From: Dyadobacter psychrophilus
GTDB taxonomy: Bacteria > Bacteroidota > Bacteroidia > Cytophagales > Spirosomataceae
Assembly (NCBI RefSeq): GCF_900167945.1
Contig: NZ_FUZA01000005.1
Coordinates: forward strand, 391,816-455,815
DNA length: 64,000 nt
Direction of reading: 5' to 3'
Shown: piece by piece, positions 18,305 through 26,156 of the stretch
How positions within the stretch are numbered: the stretch's first letter is position 1
Layout of the letters: each line of letters starts with the position of its first letter
The notes under the pieces: generated by a model
What the model saw: the letters and a program-made list of their open reading frames with translations, nothing else
The model's database searches: none
What the model was told of the DNA's origin: nothing
Program-made: the position numbers and the translations under genes

Positions 18305-18696
18305 AAAAAATTAAAGTGCTTATAGGCCGAAGCAAAGATTTCTACGGAGCGCATTCCGAAAATGTTAGAGGAATAAATGGTGGTGGGGAGACGATTGAGG
18401 CTGTAAAAAAGTCAGTAATGGAGTGTATTGAGATCATCAAGACTTTCGACGACAAGAACATTCCGGCTGCTTTAAAAGGGGAATATGAAATTGAATGGAG
18501 GCTGGACGTGGGCAGCTTCCTACAATACTATAAAGGCATTTTTAGTCAAACGGGCATCGCACGTCTTACAGGAATCAATGAAAAACTATTAAATCACTAT
18601 GCATCAGGCCTGAAAAAACCAAGACCGGCCCAGGCGAAGAAAATTGAAGCTGCACTGCACCAGCTTGGCAGCGAGCTTGTGGCACTTAAACTATAA
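18301..18696 (+). CDS. hicB: HicB-type antitoxin with C-terminal HTH
   Basis: A 131-residue antitoxin. The N-terminal partial RNase H fold (about residues 1-60, KIKVLIGRSKDFYGAHSEN and TIEAVKKSVMECIEIIK) would bind and block HicA. The C-terminal helix-turn-helix (about 80-125, FSQTGIARLTGINEKLLNHY and LKKPRPAQAKKIEAAL) would bind the promoter palindrome at 18065-18082. The start ATG at 18301 overlaps the hicA stop; longer frames upstream read through hicA and are ignored. The gene ends one base from the convergent epimerase gene, leaving no room for a terminator. Confidence 0.9.
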   Translation: MKKIKVLIGRSKDFYGAHSENVRGINGGGETIEAVKKSVMECIEIIKTFDDKNIPAALKGEYEIEWRLDVGSFLQYYKGIFSQTGIARLTGINEKLLNHYASGLKKPRPAQAKKIEAALHQLGSELVALKL

Positions 18697-19575
18697 TTAT
18701 TCGCTGATTTCAATCTCAAACTTAGCCTCAAACGTTCCCCCAGCGGCAAGCTTCAGAATCCCTTCTTTCGTTTCAAAGTTTTGATCGGAGTCGGCGGTGT
18801 CCGCTATGCCTAGCCAGGGTTCGATGCAGACGAAGTTGCCGCCTGGTTTGGCCCAGATGCCGAGATATTTGAAGTCGTCGTAATGCATGGTGATGACTTG
18901 TGCAGATTTCGTGCTGCGAAGGCTGACTTGTTTTGAAACCAAATGCTTGAAAATCAGTGCGTCGGTGTCGAACAAGTGTCTGTTCAAGTGTAACATGTTA
19001 GTATTTTGGAGAACTGGTCTGGTTGCATTTCCGACTAAGCCATCTTTTTCCAAAAGCCATGTTGAATCATTTTCGACTGCGTAAAATTCCAGATAATAAT
19101 CTTCGTAAGACTCATCGTCATGCAGAGGGCATTTGAATGCGGGATGTCCGCCGAGGGAAAATAGCATTTCCCCTGTCTCATGATTGATGACTTCATGATT
19201 TACAATGACCCTATTTTCTCTGAGGCTGTAAGTGATCAGAAACTCAAATTCAAATGGATATATCTCCAACGTTTTTTCGCTGAATTTTAAACCAAAGGTC
19301 AGACTGTCGGCAGTTTGGTACGTTAACTTTACATCCGCATTGTTCCTGATGAAACCATGGCGAGGAACGGCGTATTGTTTGCCTTTGTAATTCACAAATC
19401 CATTCTTAATCGCGCCAATTACGGGAAAAAGCACCGGAGCATAACTTGCCCAAATGTCGGGGTTAGCGTTCCATAAAAAGTCCTTACCTGTCACTGTTGA
19501 TTGGATTTGGCAAAGCTCAGCGCCTTTTTCCTGGACAGCAATTTTCAAAAACTGATTTTCAATCGCGTAATTCAT
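18697..19575 (-). CDS. Aldose 1-epimerase family protein (LacX-like)
   Basis: A 292-residue galactose-mutarotase-like protein. It has the beta-sandwich family pattern: KGAELCQIQS near the N-terminus, WASYAPVLFPVIGAIKNGF, PRHGFIRN with the candidate catalytic histidine, and SLGGHPAFKCPL. The C-terminal KPGGNFVCIEPWLGIADT is typical of the LacX-like branch. It may interconvert sugar anomers, but the substrate is unknown. The start ATG overlaps the upstream aminotransferase stop by four bases, so the two are translationally coupled. Confidence 0.88.
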   Translation of the reverse strand: MNYAIENQFLKIAVQEKGAELCQIQSTVTGKDFLWNANPDIWASYAPVLFPVIGAIKNGFVNYKGKQYAVPRHGFIRNNADVKLTYQTADSLTFGLKFSEKTLEIYPFEFEFLITYSLRENRVIVNHEVINHETGEMLFSLGGHPAFKCPLHDDESYEDYYLEFYAVENDSTWLLEKDGLVGNATRPVLQNTNMLHLNRHLFDTDALIFKHLVSKQVSLRSTKSAQVITMHYDDFKYLGIWAKPGGNFVCIEPWLGIADTADSDQNFETKEGILKLAAGGTFEAKFEIEISE

Positions 19576-20792
19576 ATTTTCTGTTCGTTCAAAACTGACA
19601 AAATAACGTCACAAGCTTCCCGGATTTGCGCTTCGGTGATGGTAAGCGGCGGTGCAATGCGCATGGCATTGTCACAAAACAAAAACCAGTCGGTAACCAC
19701 GCCGCGTTGAATGCAGCGGTCGATGGTGTCTTTCAACTTCGCGAAAGTTTCCATTTCCGCAGCCAGCATTAAGCCTCTTCCCCTTACTTCTTTAATGGCC
19801 GGATGGATTAATAACGACTTGAAAAGATTTCCTTTTGCGATCGCTGAGCTTGCCAGATTTTCATCCAATGTAACCTGCAACGCTGCAAGCGAAGAGGCGC
19901 AGCTCACGGGATGTCCGCCAAAAGTGGTAATGTGCCCGAGTATCGGGTTATTTTTAAAAACGCTCATAATGTCCTGCGAAGCCATAAAAGCGCCGATCGG
20001 CATTCCGCCACCCATTCCTTTGGCGCTGAGCAAAATATCCGGATAAACGCCAAATTGCTCAAAAGCCCAAAACGAACCCGTACGGCCATATCCCGTCTGA
20101 ATTTCATCAAATATCAGTAAGGCGCCCGTTTCAGTACACTTCTTACGCAAAGCCGGAAAATATGCATCATCAGGCACACGCACACCCGATTCGCCACCAA
20201 TAATTTCAATGATAACAGCAGCTGTTTTATCCGTTATTTTTTCAATATCAGGCAAAAATCCATGCTGAATATGCGTTACACCAGGAAGCAGCGGACGGAA
20301 ATTTCGCTTAAAAAATTCTGCTCCTGCAAGGCTCAATGCGCCCTGGGTAGCACCATGGTAAGCATTAAAGCAGGAAACAAATTCGCCCCAACCGGTGAAA
20401 CGTTTTGCCAGTTTCATCGCGCCTTCGACTGCTTCCGTTCCAGAATTTGTAAAATATACATTATCAATCAACCCATAGGGAGAAGGCTCAGGTGAGGTGA
20501 TTTTTAATGTGTCTGTCAACGCCTTTGCGAGCTGCACTTGTGTACTTTGCACATACTCTCCATAAACGAGCAAATGCATGTGCTTTTCCAATTGCTCATA
20601 AACAGCAGACAGAATTTTCGGGTGCCGGTGGCCCACATTGCTAACTGCAATCCCGGAAATCAAATCCATATATCGCTTCCCGTCCGGGCCGTACATATAA
20701 ACGCCCTCTGCTTTTTCAATCTCTAATGCAAGCGGATAGTCGGAGGTCTGAGCTAAGTGGTCAAAAAAATGCTGTCGATGGGATATATGCAT
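19572..20792 (-). CDS. Class III PLP-dependent aminotransferase
   Basis: A 406-residue fold-type I aminotransferase of the acetylornithine/ornithine/GABA group. Visible motifs are NSGTEAVEGAMKLAKR (PLP phosphate loop), the LLIFDEIQTGYGRTG segment with the PLP-binding aspartate, and the Schiff-base lysine in LLSAKGMGGGMPIG (K258). The family is often annotated as aspartate aminotransferase family protein; the true amino donor and acceptor are unknown. It lies 57 bases downstream of the ATP-grasp-like gene at 20850 and on the same strand, so it could belong to the same transcript and supply or modify an amino-acid building block. That link is inference. Confidence 0.88.
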   Translation of the reverse strand: MHISHRQHFFDHLAQTSDYPLALEIEKAEGVYMYGPDGKRYMDLISGIAVSNVGHRHPKILSAVYEQLEKHMHLLVYGEYVQSTQVQLAKALTDTLKITSPEPSPYGLIDNVYFTNSGTEAVEGAMKLAKRFTGWGEFVSCFNAYHGATQGALSLAGAEFFKRNFRPLLPGVTHIQHGFLPDIEKITDKTAAVIIEIIGGESGVRVPDDAYFPALRKKCTETGALLIFDEIQTGYGRTGSFWAFEQFGVYPDILLSAKGMGGGMPIGAFMASQDIMSVFKNNPILGHITTFGGHPVSCASSLAALQVTLDENLASSAIAKGNLFKSLLIHPAIKEVRGRGLMLAAEMETFAKLKDTIDRCIQRGVVTDWFLFCDNAMRIAPPLTITEAQIREACDVILSVLNEQKI

Positions 20793-20849
20793 TCTAAAAG
20801 TTAAATACTTTTAAAAAGTATTTTATTTATAAAATTTACAAAACTTAAT

Positions 20850-22043
20850 TTACTTTTCAAAGAAGGCGGCACTGCCACCAACCCAGGTAAAATCTTTATT
20901 AAAACGAACCCCGATCATTTCACCGCGACTAAGTCGGCTCAGCGAAATGAGCAGTTCTGGTTTGTCCGCATTGTCATTCCAACCGTACATCATACGCACT
21001 TCGCATTTTACCAAACCATCCGGTGCCTGAATTACGGGTTCATACACAACCTTTTTTTGTAGAATGTAATTTTCTGGATCTGGCAATGCGGTCAAATCCG
21101 ATTCCAAAATGTGCAGCTGAACACCAGAACCGGCAAATGAAAAGAGCGGCTTTAAAACATAATTTCCCAGATCAGCTGGAAAGTTACCATTGTAATCGCT
21201 TACAAATTTGGTTTCCGGCACATATTCACTTTTTAGAAATGGAATGGAAAATTTGCTGATCCTGAAAAACCAGTTGGGATGGCCAACCCAGCTCACATTC
21301 ACATCATCAGTGAAATGATAGCTTGTTTTTAAGTCCGGGTAATTTAGTAAATCGTCAAATATAAGGCGGTTATAGATCCGTTTTATCTGAATTTTGCGAC
21401 CGTCGTTTTGGTAATAGAGGTTACTTCCTTCTTTGATTAATTTGGTATAACAAACTGCCTTAATACCAAGCATTGCTTCCGTAACCGCGAAATCTATCCT
21501 CGTTTTCTGCTTTTCAGGGAAAATTTCCAGCAAAATTACGTGCTCAGGATCTTCACCTGCCAGAATTAATTCTTTCAGCTTTTCAACATATTCTTCGTAG
21601 GAATCTCCGCCGAAGCTGTAACGGAAATTTTCAGGGATTTCGAAATGTTGTTTAAAAGATTCGGACAAATGGGCCTGATATCCAAACACCGATGGAAATC
21701 CTTGCAATTCAATAAGTTGCGGAGTAAGGTCGCCTTTCTCGTCTTTGCAAATGGCGAAATCAATAGCCAGAAATGATGTGTGATTGTTTTCGTTAGGCAC
21801 ATTTTGATCGACTGGCACAGCCCGCTCCGTATTACTTATGAATTCAGAAGAACGCAATGTCGCAATGATCTGCTCCGAGGCAATGCCGATTTTTTCGAAT
21901 AATTCTTTCGGAACAAAAATTGGTGTTTCGGCCACCCGGAAATCCAGCTGTCCTGGAAAGTCCGCGTCGAAAGATTTTACAAAAGCCTCATATTTACTTT
22001 CGGTAAAGGAGCGGTTGAACGTTTCGCGGGCTTGCTTATGCAT
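20850..22043 (-). CDS. Uncharacterised ATP-grasp-like protein
   Basis: A 397-residue protein with no confident family name. The C-terminal third looks like an ATP-grasp fold: NYVLKPLFSFAGSGV (residues 294-308, candidate ATP lysine K298 and a glycine-rich loop), the hinge-like YILQKKVVY (326-334), and RFNKDFTWVGGSAAF (380-394) with a possible metal-binding asparagine. The centre has FLAIDFAICKDEKGD and PQLIELQGFPSVFGYQ, which recall the carboxylate-binding half of such ligases. It would form an amide or ester bond using ATP. Its start overlaps the amidotransferase gene by eight bases. There is no signal peptide. Fold assignment is by eye, so moderate confidence. Confidence 0.6.
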   Translation of the reverse strand: MHKQARETFNRSFTESKYEAFVKSFDADFPGQLDFRVAETPIFVPKELFEKIGIASEQIIATLRSSEFISNTERAVPVDQNVPNENNHTSFLAIDFAICKDEKGDLTPQLIELQGFPSVFGYQAHLSESFKQHFEIPENFRYSFGGDSYEEYVEKLKELILAGEDPEHVILLEIFPEKQKTRIDFAVTEAMLGIKAVCYTKLIKEGSNLYYQNDGRKIQIKRIYNRLIFDDLLNYPDLKTSYHFTDDVNVSWVGHPNWFFRISKFSIPFLKSEYVPETKFVSDYNGNFPADLGNYVLKPLFSFAGSGVQLHILESDLTALPDPENYILQKKVVYEPVIQAPDGLVKCEVRMMYGWNDNADKPELLISLSRLSRGEMIGVRFNKDFTWVGGSAAFFEK

Positions 22044-22878
22044 AGGCAGGCAGGAAAGCTTTGTTCAGGGCATTTTTCAAAAACGCCGGAATAACAACGG
22101 CTTCGGTCATCATAATTTTGTCCGGGTCATTCAAATGCGAGATCATGTCATTGTATTTCGCTTCGCCGTGTGCCGCGATAATGCTCACTTTCTTGTCTTC
22201 CCGTAGAAAGTAGCGAAGCATGCCTTCTGCATCAGCTTCCGGATGAAACTGCGTTCCAACGATTTCCTTGGAAAAGCGGATCGCCATCACAGCGCGTTCC
22301 AGCGGAACGTGCGGCCTTATCTTTTCGAGACAAAGCAATTTTGCGCCCATATTTTCCAGCATAAACTGGTTGGGTTGCGTAACCTGAAAGTCGCGCGAAT
22401 CTACAATCCAGAAAGGATCGCTTAATGTATTTAACAGCGGATCCTTGCGGCCCAATGCCGTTTTATGAACCGGAAATGTCCCAAAGGAGGTTTTTCTCCT
22501 TTTACTAACCCCAGCAAGCTGCCAGTGAATACAGGCCATTTGAAAGGAGTGGCAGATCAGGAAAAGGTGTTTTTTGGTTTTATTATGACGGTTGGCATTG
22601 AACTGGAATATCTGGTCTAAAAAACCAAAAAACCTCTTCTCCCAAGGTTCTCCAACCGGAGAAGGATTTCCCGGGCCACCTGTTGAAATGTAGGCGTCGA
22701 AATTCATTCCCGGAATTTCCAGCTTTTGTCTTACATCGAAAATTGTGTATTCAACGGCCACCGACTCGCTTTCACCAAATGCGGTAACGATCTTTTTGAT
22801 GCACCGCATTCCTTCATTTTCAAACCCGTTGTACATGTCCAGAATGGCAATCCGGAAATGTTTTTTGTCATCATTCAT
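22036..22878 (-). CDS. Class I glutamine amidotransferase domain protein
   Basis: A 280-residue GMP-synthase-like GATase1. The oxyanion segment ISTGGPG (about 64-70), the nucleophile in LICHSFQMA (C109) and the His-Glu pair in GTQFHPEADAEG (H212, E214) complete the catalytic triad. About 60 residues after the triad form an extra C-terminal region not needed for the core fold. It could release ammonia from glutamine for a partner ligase, or hydrolyse gamma-glutamyl bonds. No synthetase domain is fused, so a partner must be separate. The eight-base overlap with the downstream ATP-grasp-like gene points to a matched pair. Confidence 0.85.
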   Translation of the reverse strand: MNDDKKHFRIAILDMYNGFENEGMRCIKKIVTAFGESESVAVEYTIFDVRQKLEIPGMNFDAYISTGGPGNPSPVGEPWEKRFFGFLDQIFQFNANRHNKTKKHLFLICHSFQMACIHWQLAGVSKRRKTSFGTFPVHKTALGRKDPLLNTLSDPFWIVDSRDFQVTQPNQFMLENMGAKLLCLEKIRPHVPLERAVMAIRFSKEIVGTQFHPEADAEGMLRYFLREDKKVSIIAAHGEAKYNDMISHLNDPDKIMMTEAVVIPAFLKNALNKAFLPAYA

Positions 22879-22991
22879 TTTAGAGGAGCTGCCAGTTTTA
22901 TGCAGGCAGACGTTATAATTTTGTTAGAATCTGGTAAATATTCTTAACAACCTGAAACGCTATTAGTTCGCAAGTTGCTGAAAAATCACTG

Positions 22992-24092
22992 TCAGTCCAG
23001 ACCGATTTTGGTTTCTGCAACAATGTAATCCACCACGGCATTCATGCTGCCGGTTTGTTCAAAAACAGCCAACTGACGGTCTGCGCCCGTGCCCATTGCC
23101 ATAATCTGGTGAATGTAATCGATCTCTTTTCGACTTCCCAGTTCATCCACAACATCATCAATAAATTCCAGCAGCTCTACAACCAGCACATTGTACTCCA
23201 CTTCCTCTTGCTTACCAAAGTCGATCAGCTTGCCATGAATGCCGTAACGGGCGGCGCGCCATTTGTTTTCGTTGATCAGCATGCGGTGATATGGCCTGAA
23301 TGTCAGGTTCATGCGATGGAGCTTGTGAATTTTGGCAACGAGCGCCTGCATGATCGCAGCCAGACAAATCGTCTCATCGGTTCGCATGGGCACGTCACAC
23401 ATACGAAACTCAATGGTGTCAAAAAACGGGTGAACACGAATGTCCCACCAGATTTTCTTTCCGTTATCAATGCATTTTGTTTTGATCAGGAGATTCACAT
23501 ATTCGTCGTACTCGGCTGCGCTCGAAAAGGAATCGGGAATGCCGGTCCTCGGAAATTTATCAAAAACCTTTGACCGGTAAGATTTGAAACCCGTATTACG
23601 GCCACACCAGAAAGGCGAATTGGTAGACAATGCATAGATATGCGGTAAAAAATACCTTACAGCGTTCATTATCTGAATGGCCTCATCCCGGTTTTCAATT
23701 CCTACGTGAACGTGCAGGCCGAAAATCAGGTTACCCCGTGCAACGTCACGCATTTCATCAATAATCTCGTCATAGCGGGGGTCGGGCGTGATGAGCTGTT
23801 CAACCCAGTCTGCAAATGGGTGCGTTCCGGCTGCCGCAACCTGCAAATTTTGCTTTTCAGCCAGATCCAGGATCATTTTGCGCAAGTAAGTGACTTCTTC
23901 CCGCGCTTCCTGAATGTTATGGCAAATGTTGGTGCCCACCTCCACAACGGCCTGGTGCATTTCTGCCTTCACACGTTCCTTAAGCGTGATTTTCCCATCC
24001 TCTACAAGCTTCGACATATGTGACCTCAGATTCCTTGTTACAGGATCAATGGTCTGAAATTCTTCCTCAATTCCCAGGGTGAACGTGGCCAT
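22992..24092 (-). CDS. GCS2 carboxylate-amine ligase (YbdK-like)
   Basis: A 366-residue member of the GCS2 family, which joins a carboxylate (usually the gamma-carboxyl of glutamate) to an amine using ATP. The hallmark LGIEEEFQ opens the protein, followed by MHQAVVEVGTNICHN, GLHVHVGIENRDEAI and the WWDIRVHPFFDTIEFRMCD segment. E. coli YbdK shows only weak glutamate-cysteine ligase activity, so the amine acceptor here is open. The gene lies 22 bases downstream of the second ATP-grasp gene and 113 bases upstream of the amidotransferase, all on one strand. Confidence 0.9.
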   Translation of the reverse strand: MATFTLGIEEEFQTIDPVTRNLRSHMSKLVEDGKITLKERVKAEMHQAVVEVGTNICHNIQEAREEVTYLRKMILDLAEKQNLQVAAAGTHPFADWVEQLITPDPRYDEIIDEMRDVARGNLIFGLHVHVGIENRDEAIQIMNAVRYFLPHIYALSTNSPFWCGRNTGFKSYRSKVFDKFPRTGIPDSFSSAAEYDEYVNLLIKTKCIDNGKKIWWDIRVHPFFDTIEFRMCDVPMRTDETICLAAIMQALVAKIHKLHRMNLTFRPYHRMLINENKWRAARYGIHGKLIDFGKQEEVEYNVLVVELLEFIDDVVDELGSRKEIDYIHQIMAMGTGADRQLAVFEQTGSMNAVVDYIVAETKIGLD

Positions 24093-24114
24093 AAAGCGTG
24101 CGTATGCGGTTGAA

Positions 24115-25305
24115 TTAAGATTTTTTCAGTTTAGAATTTGCCGCGGGTGCTTTTGTTGCCGCTGCTTTTTTAGTTGGGATTTTCGGTGTTGGCTCACTTG
24201 GAACAGGCAATATGCCTTTATCTTCAACCAGCTTGGGTGCTTTCTTAGGCGCAACGGTCTTCACCTTAACTTCTTTCGCCGAGGCAGGAGCAGGTTTAGG
24301 TGCTTTTTCAGGAGCTGCTTCGGCAGGAACCGGTGCCGCTACTGATGACTGCGCAGGAATTCCAAGAGCATCTTTTACAAATGTTCCCCACGTCAGATTT
24401 GTTTGTCCAGGCACTTGTGCTTTTGCTCTTTCAATGGCCATATTCGCTGCCGCTTCCACAACCCATTCGAAATTATCACGGCCTACTGAATAAATGTCCG
24501 CATCAGGAGCCGGATTGCAAAAATCAATAGCGATAGGAATTCCGTCGCGCACCGCAAACTCGACAGTGTTGAAATCGTAGCCCAATGCAATGTTCAATTT
24601 CAGCGTGTAATCCTTTATTGTTTCTAAAAGCCTTTCACCTTCTTCGCCCGTGGCTTTCATTTCGGCGGCATAGCGCAAATGATGCGGATTTCTTGGCTCA
24701 TATGGCATAATCAGCACTTCTTTCTGGCCAATGCAGTAACAGCGGAAATAATCTGTAAAGTCAATTTCTTCCTGTAACATCATCACCAACTGACCCGTTT
24801 CCTCATGCTTATGCCACATATCTTGCGGGTTTACGACTTTGTAAACACTTTTCCAGCCACCGCCGTCATGAGGCTTCATATATGCCGGAAATCCAATGTA
24901 TTGGAATATCTCCTCCCAGGCCATCGGAAAAGCAAGGTTACGGAACGAAGTTTCGGAAGTATTTTCAGGACGCTCTTTCGAGGGAAGCAGAACCGTTTTG
25001 GGAACGGGAACGCCTATTTTTTCAGCCAGTGCATTGTTGAAAAACTTTTCATCCGCACTCCACCAGAATGGGTTATTGATCACCGCCGTGCCGGATAATG
25101 CAGCGTTCTTCAGATATGCACGGTAAAAAGGCACATCCTGAGAAATACGGTCAATGATAACAGCGTATTCGGTTGGATCCGCCTGCACTACTTTGTCAAT
25201 CGTCACGGCTTCCGCAATGAAACCGCTGTCTTTGCTATTAACCCTTTCAATAAATGCGTTTGGAAAAGTGTTTTCCATTCCAAACAAAATTCCAATTTTT
25301 TTCAT
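24115..25305 (-). CDS. ATP-grasp ligase with Lys/Ala/Pro-rich tail
   Basis: A 396-residue protein. Residues 1-310 look like an ATP-grasp ligase: FPAYMKPHDGGGWKSV (K144 and the glycine loop 148-150), VMMLQEEIDF (hinge), and the metal-binding pattern NTVEFAVRDG plus AIDFCNPAPD (E249, D261, N264). About 80 residues follow that are almost entirely Ala, Pro, Lys, Val and Glu, with repeated APKKAPK-like units and ending SKLKKS. Such a tail is likely disordered and unusual for this fold. It might mediate interaction, bind nucleic acid or phosphates, or be a substrate. The gene sits 21 bases after the esterase and 22 before the GCS2 gene. Confidence 0.8.
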   Translation of the reverse strand: MKKIGILFGMENTFPNAFIERVNSKDSGFIAEAVTIDKVVQADPTEYAVIIDRISQDVPFYRAYLKNAALSGTAVINNPFWWSADEKFFNNALAEKIGVPVPKTVLLPSKERPENTSETSFRNLAFPMAWEEIFQYIGFPAYMKPHDGGGWKSVYKVVNPQDMWHKHEETGQLVMMLQEEIDFTDYFRCYCIGQKEVLIMPYEPRNPHHLRYAAEMKATGEEGERLLETIKDYTLKLNIALGYDFNTVEFAVRDGIPIAIDFCNPAPDADIYSVGRDNFEWVVEAAANMAIERAKAQVPGQTNLTWGTFVKDALGIPAQSSVAAPVPAEAAPEKAPKPAPASAKEVKVKTVAPKKAPKLVEDKGILPVPSEPTPKIPTKKAAATKAPAANSKLKKS

Positions 25306-25326
25306 ATGCGGTTTTTTGTTTTGTAT

Positions 25327-26034
25327 TTACATGATGCGCGACAGGTAATCGGGGAACATTCTGTTCCACAACGGCCAGTCGTGTTTTTCCCAGCCTCTAA
25401 TATCGAGCCAGTGTTCGATTCCCTGGTCATTCAGGATTTTTGACATCTTTAAATTGCTGTCGAGACAAATATCCCAGTCGGAAGTCCCCAAAACGATCTT
25501 CATATGGCCGTAGCGCCAGCCTTGTTCGTTGGGCATGAAATCAATTGGATTATTAAAATAAACTGTATCGTCGTAAAATCCGTCCGTGAAGCTGCGGATA
25601 TCAAATGCGCCACTCATGCTGATCATGTAGGCCACCTGCTCCGGATGTTTGAATGCAAAATTAGCTGCATGAAAGCCGCCGAAGCTGCATCCGGCCACGC
25701 CGATCCGGTCTACATGACATTCACTTCTGATGAATGGAACGAGCTCGTTGTTCAGGAACTTGTCGTATTGAATGTGGTTGAGTACCCTGTATTGCGGGTT
25801 TAAATGCTTGGCATACCAGGAATCCGCGTCGATTGAATCAATGCAATAGATCTTATATTTTCCCGATTCTACGAGCCCGCGTGCGGATTCGATCAGGCCC
25901 ATGTCTTTTGCCTGATAGTATTTTCCCAAAGTCGTCGGGAAAAGCAGCAGCGGATAGCCCCAATTGCCATAGACCAGCATGTCCACATCTCTGTCCAGAT
26001 GATGCGAGTAATATTTGATATGCTTCTCTTCCAA
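25327..26034 (-). CDS. Alpha/beta-hydrolase-fold esterase, first gene of cluster
   Basis: A 235-residue esterase of the EstA/esterase-D-like group. The nucleophile elbow is GCSFGG (S117). An aspartate in GTSDWDICLD (about 183-190) and a histidine in GWEKHDWPLW (H218) complete a plausible triad. There is no signal peptide, so it is cytosolic. No in-frame ATG precedes the conserved N-terminus. The start appears to be TTG at 26034, with an in-frame stop just upstream. A good promoter lies 32 bases upstream. It leads an apparent five-gene operon with two ATP-grasp-type proteins, a GCS2 ligase and an amidotransferase, so it may hydrolyse an ester intermediate. Confidence 0.85.
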   Translation of the reverse strand: MEEKHIKYYSHHLDRDVDMLVYGNWGYPLLLFPTTLGKYYQAKDMGLIESARGLVESGKYKIYCIDSIDADSWYAKHLNPQYRVLNHIQYDKFLNNELVPFIRSECHVDRIGVAGCSFGGFHAANFAFKHPEQVAYMISMSGAFDIRSFTDGFYDDTVYFNNPIDFMPNEQGWRYGHMKIVLGTSDWDICLDSNLKMSKILNDQGIEHWLDIRGWEKHDWPLWNRMFPDYLSRIM

Positions 26035-26066
26035 ACGGAGCTTTTTTGTTTAATACCATTGATATT

Positions 26067-26096
26067 GAAATATACAAAACAAATTAAAGGAACCAA
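26067..26096 (-). promoter_or_regulatory. Promoter of the esterase/ligase operon
   Basis: On the minus strand TTG (26096-26094), exactly 19 bases, then TATATTTC (26074-26067) match TTG-N19-TAnnTTTG with one mismatch at the last base. It lies 32 bases upstream of the TTG start at 26034. Confidence 0.65.
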
Positions 26097-26156
26097 ATTA
26101 TGGGCATTTATTAACTTGCGAGCTTTTATTGCATCCATTTCAACGCAGAAGTAATT

